NCBI RefSeq assembly: GCF_011386835.1
Contig: NC_088800.1
Span: forward strand, 17,012,572 to 17,076,571
Origin: Chrysemys picta bellii
Lineage: Eukaryota; Chordata; Testudines; Emydidae
Direction: 5' to 3'
Length of the DNA: 64,000 nucleotides
Shown: piece by piece, positions 47,129 to 59,753 of the stretch
How positions within the stretch are numbered: the first letter of the stretch is position 1
How the letters are laid out: the number at the start of each line of letters is the position of its first letter
Translations under genes and position numbers: made by a program
The notes under the pieces: model-generated
Told to the model about the DNA's origin: nothing
Databases searched by the model: none
Seen by the model: the letters and a program-made list of their open reading frames with translations, nothing else

Positions 47129-47463
47129 CCAATGTTCCCTCAAATTTTTTACATCCATGTGCAGAATGAATGTTACGTGCACCAATATGTAGGTGATGTG
47201 TGGTGGGGGTGGGGCTGAGGGCTTTGGAGTATTGGAGGGGGCTCAAAGCTGGGGCAGAGGGTTGGGGGATAAGGGCTCTGGCTGGGGGTGCTGGCTCTGG
47301 GGTGGGGCTGGGGATGAGGGGCTTTGGGTGCAGGCTGCCCTGGTGCTGCGGCGGGGAGAGAGAATTCCCCCCAGCCCTCTCTTGCCACAGCAGTCGGGGC
47401 TGGGGGAGAGGCGCCTTTCCCTGCTGCGCACCTGCGCAGCCATGCAGCTTAGAGGGAATTTAG
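47129..47463. mobile_element. hAT-type MITE nested in the LTR-like element
   Basis: The left end AATGTTCCCTCAAATTTTTT and the reverse complement of GCTTAGAGGGAATTTAG are imperfect inverted repeats. The flanks gtcacccc/gtcaccct match at 7 of 8 positions. The left part includes ACATCCATGTGCAGAATGAA, a block recurrent in turtle repeats. The interior is G-rich (GGGGCTGGGG), producing frames of 87-98 codons that are not genes. Confidence 0.7.
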
Positions 47464-47937
47464 GTCACCCTTCCAGTTCTCCTCTTTGAAACCAGATCAT
47501 GAGTTAACCAGTTCCCATCTCTCTTTATGGCAGGAGCTCCAACCCTCCTCCTGGAGCTGGGTATACATCAATGAAACAGACACTCTGTCTCTCTTTATGG
47601 CAGGCACTCCCAGCTGTCTACCTTGGGGCTGGGTTATAATTTAGCCAGGTGTAAATCCTTAGCCACTTCTCCCTCAGGTGGCCCCTTTGCCCTCAATTAA
47701 TCCTCAGGCTAGGAGGATCCAATAGGCAACCTTTTACTGCTGCTGTCTGCCCTGTATGAGGGAGGGAGCAGCATTTATGTTGATCTTCTCTCAGCTCAGT
47801 TGGTGGGGGGAGAGGGGTGCCTTGCCCTGCCCTCTCTGAAATGCTCCCGACCCTGGGCTCAAAGATACATTGTTAGGATTTTCCCCCCAAGCACCACGCA
47901 TTCCAAGGACCACATCGTCCCTATCAATAACCCCTAG

Positions 47938-47939
47938 TG

Positions 47940-47973
<34 letters not shown>

Positions 47974-47974
47974 A
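47938..47974. repeat. (TA)n(CA)n microsatellite
   Basis: Compound dinucleotide run: a short TA run followed by an uninterrupted AC/CA run. Confidence 0.95.
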
Positions 47975-48067
47975 AATATCTTTCAAACCTTAAACTGCCA
48001 AGCCCCAAGATGGGGTGGGCTGACTACAAGGCACCACTACCCTTCAGAGGGCAGACTACTCTGTCAC

Positions 48068-48570
48068 ATCACAAACCTTCACAGAAAGTTGGAAGAAGGA
48101 TAGAGAGGCATACTAAGGAGTGATTAGAGGAGTAAGAGGAGACACAGGAGATAAGAGTCAAGGGAGCCACAGGAGTAAAAGTTTTAACTGTGTTGAATGA
48201 GTTAAGCCATGAAAGGAAGAAGAGATATGGTAGTTGGATAGGCGAGTGGAGCAAGGGTGGGTTTTTTTCAGATGGGAGAGACTGAAATATGCTTGTAGTG
48301 AAGAGCCAGAGGAGACTGAAAGTTTGGGAAGAGTAATGGAGGTAGAGAGAGTTAGCTCAAGGGAAATCTGGAGGTAGGATGGGATGGGGTCACTGGGGCA
48401 AGTGGAAGGGTGAGAAGAGGAGAGCAGATGACCTACTTTTGCATCTGCAACAGGGAACAAGGAAGCCAGAGAGGAAAGGAAAAGGAAGCCAAGAGAGATG
48501 GAGAAGGTCACATCAAATTTTATCAATTTCTCTAGGAAGAAACTGTTGATACGATATATGTAGACCAAGA
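48068..48570 (-). pseudogene. L2-clade LINE, N-terminal reverse transcriptase part
   Basis: The 136-codon minus-strand frame (48158-48568) aligns in order with the L2 region between endonuclease and reverse transcriptase. SSSHPSTCPSDPIPSYL corresponds to the STCPLDPIPTxLLK motif. The downstream KKTHPCSTRLSNYHISS corresponds to the KPTLDPxxLxNYRPIS block. NYHIS in place of NYRPIS and many other changes show decay. The upstream endonuclease is not recognised past about 48570. Confidence 0.78.
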
Positions 48571-48780
48571 TTTTCCAGCTTCAGTGCTTGAAGTTAGGCT
48601 GCTAAGGTAAATAAGTGGCCTAATTTTCAGAGGCGTAGAGTCAGTTGGAGCTGCAGGTACTCAGCACAGTTCAAAATCCGGTCATATATTAAGGTGCTTA
48701 ATTATAGATTTACATACAATTTTAGGTACCAATATCTGAAAAGTCTGCTGTGACCTTTATCTGATTAAAATATGACCATA
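48570..48780. repeat. Old palindromic repeat fragment
   Basis: CTAATTTTCAGAGGCGTAGAG, TGGAGCTGCAGGTACTCAGC and CAAAATCCGGTCA are in the same order as the inner block of the repeat at 345-560. Fragmentary. Confidence 0.4.
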
Positions 48781-48788
48781 TAGAACAT

Positions 48789-50200
48789 TGTTGCAACCAC
48801 TGTTCTGTATTTGCAGCAAATCTTGTACAAAGGTTGTCAAGTGAGGTGTCTATGAAAAGGTTATGATTTGCTGGTTATGATTATGCTAGCTGTATGCATG
48901 TATCATTTTTGTATTTGAAATTATAAGTATTGGCTCTATGCTTGGATTTCAAAGGTTGGTACCTGGGGTACTACCACAAGGTAGCTAGCCAGCACATCTT
49001 GGAGGGACTACTCAAATTAAGTGACTCATCAAGAAACACTTGGTTGACAATGGACCATGGGAGATGCCCATCTACACTGAGTGGATCATCATGTAAACGT
49101 GCTGTCTGAAGTGTAGGTAATGGCTTCCTGCAATACTGAACATGTGACTTGCCCATGTGACTCTAAACACCATATTGTTGCTGTAATTTTCCACAGTAAG
49201 AACAATGGGATGCCCTCCACATGGCAAAAGCTATAAAAGGCCCTGGAAACACCTCCATTTTGTCTTCAATCCTGCTTCTTACCTCTAGAGGAACTTTGCT
49301 ACAAACTGAAGCTCTGATCAAAGGACTGAATGACCTATATCCAAGCTGTGGATAAACTCCAGAGACTTTATTTAAGCCAGCAGTTTATTCCATCACTGCT
49401 ACAAGCCTGAACAAAGAACTTTGCCATTACTGTATGTAATTGATTCCTTTAACCAATTTTAACTCTCACCTTTCTTTCTTTTTATGAATAAACCTTTAGA
49501 TTTTAGATACTAAAGGATTGGCATCAATGTGATTTTTCAGTAAGTTCTAAATTATATATTGACCTGGGTGTGTGGCTGGTCTTTTGGAATCAGAAGAACC
49601 TTTTATTTGATTAGACTGGTTGTAAAGAACCACTCATCTCTGAATCCAGTGTTTTTGGTGGTAATATAAGAACTGTAATGTCTGAGGAAACTGCCTTTAT
49701 GTCTTCTTGTTAGCCAGTGTGATGAAATAGGAGTTTACTGTTGTTGCTGGTTTGGTATATCCCAGGGGTCAGCAACGTTCGGGACGCGGCTCGCCAGGGT
49801 AAGCACGCTGGCAGGCCGGGCCAGTTTTATTTACCTGCTAACGCGGCAGGTTCGGCCGATCGTGGCCCCCACTGGCCGTGGTTCGCCGGCCCGGGCCAAT
49901 GGGGGCAGTGAGAACCGGCGCGGGCGAGCGATGTGCTGGCCGCGGCTTCTCATCGCCCCCATTGCCCTGGGCCACCGAACCGCGGCCAGTGGGGGCCGCG
50001 ATCGGCCGAACCTGCCGTGTCAGCAGGTAAATAAAACTGGCCCGGCCCGCCAGGGTGCTTATCCTGGCAAGCTGCGTGCCGAACGTTGCCAACCCCTGGT
50101 ATATACTATGGGGGATTAGCCACCAGTCTTGGGATGTATCTGCCCTATTTCTCAGCAGTTTGTCCTGAATTTGGCATCTTCAGTTGTGACTCACTGAGGC
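48789..50200 (+). mobile_element. LTR, second family (contains a hAT)
   Basis: Starts around TGTTGCAACCACTGTTCTG. It carries TATGCATGTATCATTTTTGT, which is also in the family-1 LTRs, a TATA-like GCTATAAAAGGCCC at 49230 and a polyadenylation signal ATGAATAAACC at 49485. It probably ends around ACTGAGGCACAGTTACA near 50200. The target duplication was not resolved, so both borders are approximate. The hAT at 49763-50098 interrupts it. Confidence 0.6.
49763..50098. mobile_element. GC-rich hAT-type foldback element, copy 4
   Basis: Starts CAGGGGTCAGCAACGTTCGG and ends AACGTTGCCAACCCCTG. The flanks gtatatcc/gtatatac match at 7 of 8 positions. Full-length palindrome with centre GGGCGAGCGATGTGCTGGCC. 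Inserted into the LTR at 48789. Confidence 0.9.
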
Positions 50201-50254
50201 ACAGTTACATCTGCCCATAGGTTTTTCTCCATTACTCTGTCATATCCCCTAACG

Positions 50255-50670
50255 CAGGGGTGGCCAATCTGTGGCTCCGGAGCCACATGCGGCTCTTCAG
50301 AAGTTAATATGCGTCTCCTTACATAGGCACCGACTCTGGGGCTGGAGCTACAGGTGCCAACTTTCAGCTCAACCCCTGGCTCTGCCACAGGCCCTGCCCC
50401 CCACTCCAGTCCTTCCCGCCCGCTCCCCATAGCCTGCCATGCCCTCAGTCCTCCCTCTCCCTCCCAGAGTTCCCTGTATGCACGAAACAGCTGAAAGGGA
50501 GGTGCAGGGAGCGAGGGGGAGGCGCTGATTGGTGGGGCTGCCGGTGGGTGGGAGACACTGGGAGCAGGTGGGGGAAGCTGCTGGGGAGCTGCTGATGTAT
50601 TACTGTGGCTTTTTGGCAATGTACATTGGTAAATTCTGGCTCCTTCTCAGGCTCAGGTTGGCCACCCCTG
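50255..50670. mobile_element. hAT-type non-autonomous element
   Basis: Starts CAGGGGTGGCCAATCTGTGG and ends CAGGTTGGCCACCCCTG, with a perfect 8-bp duplication ccctaacg (50247-50254 and 50671-50678). GCTCCGGAGCCACATGCGGC near the left end is palindromic. The interior has ATAGGCACCGACTCTGGGGC, a block also found (inverted) at about 61560-61620. The 142-codon minus-strand frame (50191-50619) is a shadow. Confidence 0.9.
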
Positions 50671-50678
50671 CCCTAACG

Positions 50679-53050
50679 GTTTAAAGCAGGGGGAGAAAAG
50701 CACCTTCAAGACATAGTTAAAGTAGAGTAAATTGAAACATGTCATCAAGGGAAGCAGATTGACTGAACTTGATGAACTTGCTGGAAATCTATTTAAATAT
50801 ACAAGTTGCACTAATTGCAAGATAATAAATTCGTTTATCTTCAGTTAACCAAACGTCATGGAATAAGCTTACCCATCATTTGTGCTCTTTATCTTACATG
50901 TTCTTGCAATGGTTATAAAAACATTTTCCAATCAAACACGTTAACTGCAAAATTAAAATGGAACATGAGCAAACTATACTTTGGAGTCACTAGAGGAGAA
51001 AGCCCTGGAAGAAAGTGAGTGCTAATGAAACCAAAAAGGCACTTGGAAAGGAAATGAGATATCTGGGTAATGGAATAGATGCAGTTGTGATTCCAGCCCT
51101 CTCCTTGCTGTGTATGATAATAGAAAGCAGAGGGCTGAGCTAATATAGTTACAAACAAGATAGTCTGAGTCAGGGCCTGGATGACAGTAATAGAATATAC
51201 GTCTAGTTATTTGTGACAAGGGACAAGACCTAAGACATTTAAGGAGGAGCAAAGGCAGACTCAGATGTTCAGCTGCCAACGCTATGGATCACATAAGCTT
51301 TAAAAAATTCTAAAAACATTGCCATTGCCATAAAAGAAATGAAAAGTAGCTCTTTAAAAAGCTTCCCCATCTCTTTGCCTTGTTGGAACGCTAGTGCTTC
51401 TATTCCCCTCAGAGACATAAACTGTGCTTACCTTTCTCTGGCCACGGCAGGCTTAGACACAGCGAGGGCTATGCAACTCCACTATGCAGACTTGGGGAAC
51501 TGACAGGACTTGGAAGTCGCACAAGTAACATACACACCTGCAAATTGCTGCCTACTAGCATATAAAGGCCAAGAGGCAGTAAAGAACAAGGGATTTTGCT
51601 TTTAGTGCTAAAGGTCTAAAATTAAATTCCCACTGATGGCCATGATCCTGCAATGAAAATTGCATGGGTGGGCCTGTGAAAGTAGGTAGGCATGTTTCAT
51701 GACAAAATGCCGCCTTAGATGGGATTTGAACTTGTGTCGACTCAGACACATGGGACAAACTTGTCTAATGGGTAGTATGTAATAAAACTGACTTACTGTG
51801 TTTGGTCATGACTCCCTCTAGTGGTTGGTGCTATACAGCCTATTATTTTCTCTGAGCTGAGGGAGTAGGTAGGAATATATACTTCTGGAGCCAAATGGTC
51901 CACAGTTTGAGCCTCACTGGTTATCATGGTGCCAATATGCTCGGTGGCTAGTATGTGTTACATTTGTGCAGCCAGTTTGAGGAATTAAAGTGATAGCATT
52001 TGCTAAGAGTTTGGCAGCCTAATGAGGTTCTACCCACTACATGGGTATTCTCCCTACTCAAGCCGTCCATGCACAAGCTGCTGCTTTCCCTTATAGCAAG
52101 GGAAGGTCAGGGACTCTAGTTCTCAGACTGTTGCTGGGACAATTAACATGCGGGAAATTGTTTCAATATGATATTTACACACCCAGTAGAATCATCTTTC
52201 CCCAAACCCCCAGTGTAGACTTAACACTAGAGAGAACGGGAAAATTATGAGTGCAATAAAACTGCACTGAGTCAGCTCTTTACTGCAGTTTTGCCAAATC
52301 CTACAATAATCTGCAAATTTTATGATCTCAACCTTTTAAAAGAATTAAGTTCTTTTTCCAATGCAAAGATACAGTCACAGTGTAAACTGACTGACAATTA
52401 TCTCCACCCGAACAGGAACAGAAGAAAATGTGTAAACTTAACCCACAGCCTAACTGGGAACATTTAAATGCTAGCAATTAAGCACAGGATGTTTTAAAAA
52501 AATCTTTTGTTTTTACATAAACCAGGAGATTAAATATAAAAAACTAAGGTCCCAATTCCCACGTGGCTCTTACTGAAGGATTTGGTCCTATGACAACTTG
52601 ATTTTAAAGTAGCATAGAGCTGTGCAAAACTTTAAATGAAACTGGAAAGACAGACAAGAAGGTGAGGGAGCCCTGCCACAACCAGGAATGGTCTAAAAAT
52701 TGGCAATAGTTGTGGATGAGAGAGACAGAGAGACACTGTGACGTCACAAAAACCTAGTTCCCAGGCTTTGCTAGCTTCTTTTAGATTGACATTTTTGCAA
52801 TGATTAAATAACCATCTGGTGTGTGATGATTAGTGTATCATGTAGTCATCATGCAAAACAAATTTTGCATGGGCTCTTAAGAAATTTTTCTATGAAAAGG
52901 ATATGCTCAGACACCTTTATTATGCAATATGCAACTTCCAGCTTCCTATCTATCAAGCACTTAGTTTCATTAGAACATATTCCCCTTCAGGAAAAGAATA
53001 TTATCTGTCATTTGCGCACACAACCTAATTTTGACCACATCAAGATTTTA
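50679..53050. other. No gene recognised
   Basis: Unique AT-rich sequence; frames up to 116 codons without domains. Confidence 0.5.
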
Positions 53051-53054
53051 CTCT

Positions 53055-53335
53055 GTTCATTATTATTTATTTGTATTCCTATAGCACCCAACAGCCTTAA
53101 TCATGGACCAGGCCTCCATTGTGCTATGCACTGCGCAGAGTACGAAGACATGGTTACTGCCCCAAAGAGATGACAATCAAAGTATAAGAAAAGAAACAGA
53201 TGTATGGACAGACAAATGGGGAAACAATATTGGTTAGCATGACAGACAGCAGTCTCAGCACACCGGTAGCCTAACCATTGTCAGATTTTTTGTAGGCAAC
53301 ATGGAAAAGAAGAGTCTTTCAAGTAGAACTGGGCA
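53055..53335 (-). mobile_element. L2-clade LINE, 3' UTR fragment
   Basis: Minus-strand end TGCTATAGGAATACAAATAA with TCCATTGTGCTATGCACTG (plus) and, further in, AGATTTTTTGTAGGCAACATGG, which matches 45350-45372 (AAGTTTTTTGTAGGCATCATGG). It therefore spans the UTR that the insertion at 44466 interrupts in the other copy. No coding sequence. Confidence 0.72.
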
Positions 53336-53449
53336 AAAAAAAGTGGATAAATAGTTTATTTGCTAAAAATGCATTTGGGGATAGATTCGCAAGGGGACTT
53401 AAGCACCATTCACAAAAATGGAGGTGGTGGTGGTGGAGGTGCCCTTCTG

Positions 53450-53570
53450 CCTGCTTTACATCCAATAGCCCCGTGGTTGGGGCACTCACCTGGACTGGGG
53501 GAGACCCAAGATCACATCCTCACTCTTGAGCAGGGACTTGAACCCAGGACTTCTCCCTCTTATTTGAAGA
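53450..53570 (+). repeat. tRNA-derived SINE fragment
   Basis: CCGTGGTTGGGGCACTCACC has the shape of a Pol III A box, followed at the expected spacing by GGGAGACCCAAGATCACATCC as a degenerate B box. GAGCAGGGACTTGAACCCAG follows, a tail also seen at about 16165. A different SINE from the Cry I type at 16865. Confidence 0.5.
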
Positions 53571-53619
53571 TTTACTATTGGACTGCTTTGCTTGATTTTG
53601 CTAAAAGTTGGGAGCTGGG

Positions 53620-56600
53620 AGATGTAAATCAAAGATTTTAACTGCTCCATTCTGGAGGAAGATCAACATACAAGGAATCAGTGCATATGTTTTAAAATAA
53701 ATGTGCCAACAACTTACTTGGATTTATAATTATAAAACAACTATTACTGAGTTCAATAAACTATTAGCTTCCATGGCAACTACTGAAATACAGAGCAAGC
53801 TGTTAAAAAAAAAAAAGAGACAAGAATCTGAAAGAGACAAAGGAAAAAACAATTTATTCACTGGAGAATATGTGCATTCTCTGCCTTGTCATGCTGTGAT
53901 ATACCACTTTGAGAAGACCCTTAGGGAAGAACTGTAATGGGCCTGCACCTGAGCGGTTAGCCAATTTTCGGGGTCTAGCCATTGTTTCCATTAGGAGGAG
54001 AAAGTGATGATAGCATTGAGATATTTCTTTGATGCAATTCTGTTTACAAAGAACATACAAAATCCAGTATCCCTGAACACTGGAGGAATCAAAACAATGG
54101 GAAGTAGTTTCTTTGCTCATAGTTCCAAGCCTCTTTCAGCCAGCACTTTACCCAAAAACTCTCTCTCCCCGCTTTTTTTAAAATCAGGGTCACACTACCA
54201 GGCCTTCTCTGGATGTGTCTTGTGGTTTCTTTGCTCCTTCTGTGTGTTTCTGTTGCTTCCCTCAAACAAACAGCTCCACCAATCAGTGCCTCAGTCCCTG
54301 TGTTTGTTATACATGTCTCTAGGGAAACCCCTTTGGAACACATGGTTCAGCTTCTATTCAGGCCTTGCCACGTGCCTGTGTTTTGGATGGCTCCTATTGT
54401 TTCAGCTATCTGGTTCCTTTATTCCTTACATTTATCCTAAATGAACGGCATTGTTTATGCCCCTCAGCTTCAGTGAGGTTTCTCCCAAATACCCAACATA
54501 ATGGGCCACTTCTTTATTACTCCCACAATATTTGGGGACACAACCATATGTATGTGGAAAATTACACAGACGAAGCTTGTATGAACAGGGTCACACTAGA
54601 AGGAAGGATGAAACAAAGTAGGGGCAAGAGATAACAGTGGAACAGGAGGGAACCTATGGAGATTACTGGAGGAAAATAGGAACAGCAGAGTGAGGCAGGT
54701 CTCTTTAACTAAATCTCTTAATAAAAGGTTAGGCTTAGGTCCAGTTCAAAGAAAGAGGTTGAGGTTCAAGTTAGTTATCTTAAAACAAGTAGTTCCTCCA
54801 TCCGAAGTAGTAACATTTTGTAATATGAAACCAGGATTCTCTCTCTACCTGTCACTCTAAAATATAGAAAGACTGTTGAGTCAATAAGAAGTGACGAAAA
54901 CAGCTACCAACGTGGTTGAAAGCTCTTTTTGTTTAGAATATCAGCAGGTTCAATCATCACTGGGATTCGCGGTCTGTTACCACCCAGTTTTTTAGTTCTC
55001 AGCCATTTTGACTTTACAAATTACACCCATGCAGTGTACAGCTACAATAAGGCAAGTATCTATGCCATGCCAAGAGTCCTAGACCATTGTGATGATCAGA
55101 GGTAACTGAGTCAATCACCTCTCTTACTCTATTGTTAATTTATAATGCAACAATTTAATTGATTGTTTGAGGGAGGCTGTACAGATGGTGGATTTCTTGG
55201 CCCAACTGCCACACCTGTGCAACAGCATGGGTTTTCAGCTACTAGTTATAACATAAAAGGGCTGTTACCAGGGATTCCTGAAAGCAGCTACAGCATAGAC
55301 TGGCCTCAATCTCAGCTTCGTGACTGGTAGAAAGTTACATGTTGTAGCATATTTAGGCATAAATACCGCACTGAGAAATACAGTGGCAGACCCATACACC
55401 CATTCACTGAGCCTCTGATTTCAGTGGAGTCCCATAGAATCCAAATGCAAGACTGGGACAATAGTTAGCAATGGCTAGTGTTGTGCCTGGACCTGAATAC
55501 TCAGGGGTTTCAAAATGTGAGGCCAGTCACAACATGCCTTAACAGCACTGAGAACAATTCCTCTCCGAACACAAAACCGCTCCCCCCTCCCCCAACACTC
55601 TCCATTATTCCAGGGTATAAACAAGTCCAAATAAAAAGTCCTTCCATATCTGGACAGTCTCATTTCAGCTTCAACCATTGCTTTCCTCCACTCTACCTGC
55701 TCCTTTCCTTTCCCTCCTTTTATGCCGGTCGGTTAGATTTTGTAGCTACACAAGCCACAGCTGCATCCGATCCCCCAGCCACTTAACTCCTTTCTGCCTG
55801 GTTTCCTACTCCTGACAGGGAAAACAGGGCTTGTGGCCTTGGTTCTCTCTCTGCAGCTTCCTGAATCTGAGACAAGTAATATCCCTCTTCACAGAAATTC
55901 ACACAGAAATATCCCCCAGAATAGCTGCTGTTTCAAAATAGTGTGGGAATTTTGGAAAAGGGAGCCCCTCTCTAGCACCGCCCCACCCCACCAAGTAATT
56001 AGCTAGCAAATAATGGAGTAATACACAGTATGGTCCAGCAAGGGGACTGCTGGAGTTTTATCCACTGTAACTGAGGGCCCACATCTCACATTGTGGTCAC
56101 CATGGAGAAACTGTTTTAGGGAATGATTTTACAGCCTGTTAACAGCTGACTGGTAATCAGATCATCAACACCACACACTTCACTATATTGCTTAATAGGA
56201 TTGCTAATCCATTGACACACATTGACTAGAATGCTATTGGCTGTTACTCATGTTTAAATGCACCTCACAGCCTCCTTTAAACTATTGCCTATTTGTGATG
56301 TTACAGTATGGAGCCCCCAAATGTTCAACCTAGGGATAGGATACCTAAGTCACCATGCCACAAACCCACATTTCCCATCACTTCCTGTATGGAAGGAATT
56401 GGGGGGGATGGAGTGGGGAGAGAGCAGAAAAGAGGGGGTAGTGTTGGTGTTTAGCATTGCTGGACACCTTCTGTCTCAAAAACAGGTCCATTCGTTTGCA
56501 GATATGAGGTTTGTGTGCTCAAGACCCAATTAGTTAACTGTTGTCAATACTGACTTCTCTAAAGCCTTATGTACAGCTATTTATTTATTCCCATTTTCTT

Positions 56601-57388
56601 AAAAAGAATTAAAAGTTTCCACCCAAAATTCCACCCATATCAAGCTTGAGTTAACTCTGCAGTGCAGAGGATGTACACACTCCTGTGCCCATGGGAGCAG
56701 CTGCTCTGAGGAGACATTCATTCCCAAGACAAGTATGTATGTAAGGGAGAACCTCTACATTCTAGCTAGGGCATCATATGAGCCTGGCCAGCAGAAGATG
56801 CCTGGGGGATGTGCTGAATCAGTACATATTCGGAGTTCCTTGACCCAGCTGTCTCCCTGGCTGGCTTCCCCACTTCCTGCTATGTCTCATCCACCTTCAA
56901 GCTTCACCCAGAGAGCGGGGTCTATGGGTGGTTTGCACTACCTAACTTACTGAGGGCCCCACAGTCTGTATTCCACCAATGGAATGAAGTCCATCATATT
57001 CAGTGTATATTCAGTTTAGGTCATAAGTCATGTATAAATATATTTCAGAATGGAAGAAAAGAAGAAACCAAAGAAGGAAACCCTACTTTGAGGTTTGTCT
57101 TTTAAGGAGTTTGTTTTTCCTGATTAAGTAAAATTTGACCACATTTTAAATTATTTTCTATTATCTTTCATGATCTTTATATATTTTTCCCCATGGCCAT
57201 ATTACATAAAACCACTCATTATTCTTCCCTAATTTTAACCTCAAGGTTTCCCAGACTTGGCTAAGAGCTGAAATCCATAAATCATCAGAGATTCCCTGGC
57301 TAATTTTGTAACAGAAATATCATTTATAACACAGTATATAGGAAACAGTAACTTGTCACAAACTCTTCAACACTGAGAGATTCTAATG
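53620..57388. other. No gene recognised
   Basis: About 3.8 kb of unique sequence. The 146-codon plus-strand frame at 54004-54444 is hydrophobic in part (FSGCVLWFLCSFCVFLLL) but has no recognised domain, and overlapping frames in the same place are of similar length. It is most likely chance. Confidence 0.45.
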
Positions 57389-57389
57389 A

Positions 57390-57580
57390 TTAAGGTCCAT
57401 GAGGGGGAGTCAGGGATCTGGGTTCTCTGCTACTAATTTGCTGTGTGAATCTGTGCCTCAATTTCCCAAAAGGGAAAGAGATATTTACCTACCTCATAAG
57501 GTTATCATGAAGCTTAATTCATTAATGTATGTAAACTACTTGGAGATACTCAGATGAAAGGCATTATTGAAGAGTGTGGG
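57390..57580 (+). repeat. MIR / CORE-SINE
   Basis: The order is clear: ATCTGGGTTCTCTGCTACTA, TTTGCTGTGTGAATCTGTGC, CTCAATTTCCC, ATTTACCTACCTCATAAGG, TTATCATGAAGCTTAATTCA, TTAATGTATGTAAACTACTT, GATGAAAGGCATTAT. This matches the MIR CORE and its 3' part as found in reptiles. The tRNA-related head is poorly preserved. Confidence 0.8.
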
Positions 57581-59530
57581 TGTATGTTGTATATATCTCC
57601 ACTGTATGGAAGCTGTATATATATTGATACACTTTGAAGGGAATAAGACGTAGTTTTAAATGAAGATTCAAATATCTGTTGGTCGGCAGATCATACAGCT
57701 CACACAAGCCTTGCAGATAATAATAAAAAGACTAAAATGAAAAGGCAGCCCCAAAAGCTCAGACCCATGGGCTAGTTAATTAAGTCTTTATACCAAACTC
57801 AAAGTTTTGGATTACTCCAAAGCAACGTCTCATTGAGGGCCTAATCCTGCAAAGGTCTGAGTATCAAATCACCCATTGATAACAGTGATACTGGATCAGG
57901 CCTTGAGTGTCTTCTGACTCACTGACAAACTGAACAAAGGAGGTGGAGGTGCACAGCACCTTGCCAGACTGGGACATTAGGAGCGTTTCTGCCTGTAATA
58001 CAGGTATCCTCAGACAATTGTGTCCTTCCTGTCTGAAAGAAAAAAATAAAACACACATTTCTTAGCTGTATATGTTCTAGAAGGAATGGCTTTCCAGGTG
58101 GTAAATTAAACAATGCTTTGGGTTAGGGATGTGATGACTGGGGGACTTCTGAATACAGACGGTCGAGTAGACAGAGCTGGTAGAGACAAATGAATTGGCT
58201 ATCTAAAATATTTAAGAGGTACAATATGTGGGGTCAAATGCACATATTTTGGACATGCAACAGATGTGTACACACCACTTAAAGTAGGTCTAAGACGTGT
58301 TCCTAAATTATTTCCCCCACGACTATTTCATTGAGCCTCACTGTCCTTGTTTATCTCTTTCCGTATACTGTTCACTTGTGATTAACATACCTGAAAGGAG
58401 AAGGTTCAGGTAAATGCAAAAAATTAATTCTTTATTTAAACCATATTGCATTTAAAATATAGCAACTATCTATGCACCAGTCAAATAATAAAGAACATGT
58501 ATCACCTCACAATAGATGATGGTCCGTATGAAAGCAGACTGGGCTCCAAGGAACTGACCCAAAGCCCACTGAAGTCAATGGGAGACTTTTCATTGGCTGT
58601 GCTGGGCTTTGGCTCAGACCCCAAAAGCAATCCTGACTCCTTCCACAGGATAGCTGAGGGTGTGTACCAAGTAAAGTAGAACAGCATACGCTTATCAGTT
58701 AACATAGCTTTACTTGCTCATTCTCTGACTGCCAAAGAAAAACAAACACTTTGTTATTGCAATGATAAAAAGATGTCACACTAAAAAATAAAAAAAGGGG
58801 TACAACTGGGATAAAGATGTGTGTTCAGGAACAGAAAACTTATGCTGAAAATTCTAGGGTCTGACTTTCTCCAATAAGGAGCACTTTTCATACCGTGAGC
58901 CTGCTAAATGTGTGAGCTTGCACAGAAAGTAAGATGCGTTTTCAAAATCATTTGGCACCTTCCTACCTGCTGGGCTTCATTCCATAATGTATGGTTTTAA
59001 AAATAGTTTGCTCCTACATCTGTGTACCATCCTGTACTACTGGAATATCAGTATCTGCCTCCTTCAGGAAATGAAACCAGAACACCATTGTCTCACATAT
59101 GAACTGTCTGAAAACCATTTCTGAGGCCCTTTCTTACACCTTGCTAATAGGGTTTTGTTTTGGGCAGGGACACACACAGTGAGAACTAGGATGAGATCAA
59201 AGTCATCAGACTCAAGTACCAAAGCTGGAATATTGGTCCATCATCTAGTGAAAAAGTTTCTGACATTTGGTGATCCCCTCTCTCCCCCCTACAAATAGGA
59301 CAATTTGCATTTCAAATTCAGTTCTTGTAAGTAATCATGAATGGGATTTTGAAATTTGCTTTCCATTAACGTTCATGCTAGTGCAACTCGATTGCATAAA
59401 TGTTCATAGAAAGCAAATTCAAAAGGGACACAAGCATGGCCCAAGTTCATTCATTTAAAAATACAGGCATATAATCAGCCCATTTTCAAAAGTACTCACC
59501 CACCTCTACCTTTCAGCCCAAAAAAGTATA
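57581..59530. other. No gene recognised
   Basis: Unique AT-rich sequence. Confidence 0.5.
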
Positions 59531-59540
59531 TAGTTTAAAG

Positions 59541-59753
59541 CAGTGGTTCTCAAACTGGGGCCGCCGCTTGTGTAGGGAAAGCAAATCCCTTGTCCCGCGC
59601 CGCTTCCCGTAGCCCCCACTGGCCTGGAGTGGTGAACCACGGCCAGTGGGAGCCGCGATCGGCCAAACCTGCAGACCCGGCAGGTAAACAAACCGGCTCG
59701 GTCCGCCAGGGGCTTTCCCTACACAAGCGGCGGCCCCAGTTTGAGAACCACTG
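59541..59753. mobile_element. hAT-type foldback element, family 2, short
   Basis: Starts CAGTGGTTCTCAAACTGGGG and ends CCCCAGTTTGAGAACCACTG, perfect 20-bp inverted ends; GCCGCTTGTGTAGGGAAAGC follows, as in the element at 26957. At 213 bp most of one inner arm is deleted. The flanks gtttaaag/ctttaaac are not direct repeats but reverse complements, which is unexpected (see findings). Confidence 0.82.

Larger units (their letters stand above)
46827..48067. mobile_element. LTR-like element inserted in the L2 LINE
   Basis: Begins at TGTCACGGGGGGAGCC and ends near CAGACTACTCTGTCACA; CTGTCAC occurs at both junctions. It separates L2 pieces that should be adjacent. The interior includes a repeated block CTCTTTATGGCAG (47522 and 47594) and GGAGCTGGGTA/GGGGCTGGGTT, plus a TATATATATACACACACAC microsatellite at 47938-47974. 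A hAT-type MITE is nested inside at 47129. Called LTR-like from its TG..CA ends and length only. Confidence 0.5.

Noticed and set aside
50191..50619. 142-codon minus-strand frame with coding-like composition
   Set aside because: It lies mostly within the hAT-type element at 50255-50670 and crosses its end and target duplication.
54004..54444. 146-codon frame with hydrophobic stretches (possible membrane protein)
   Set aside because: Three overlapping frames of comparable length occur here, there is no recognisable family and no splice or promoter signal supports it.
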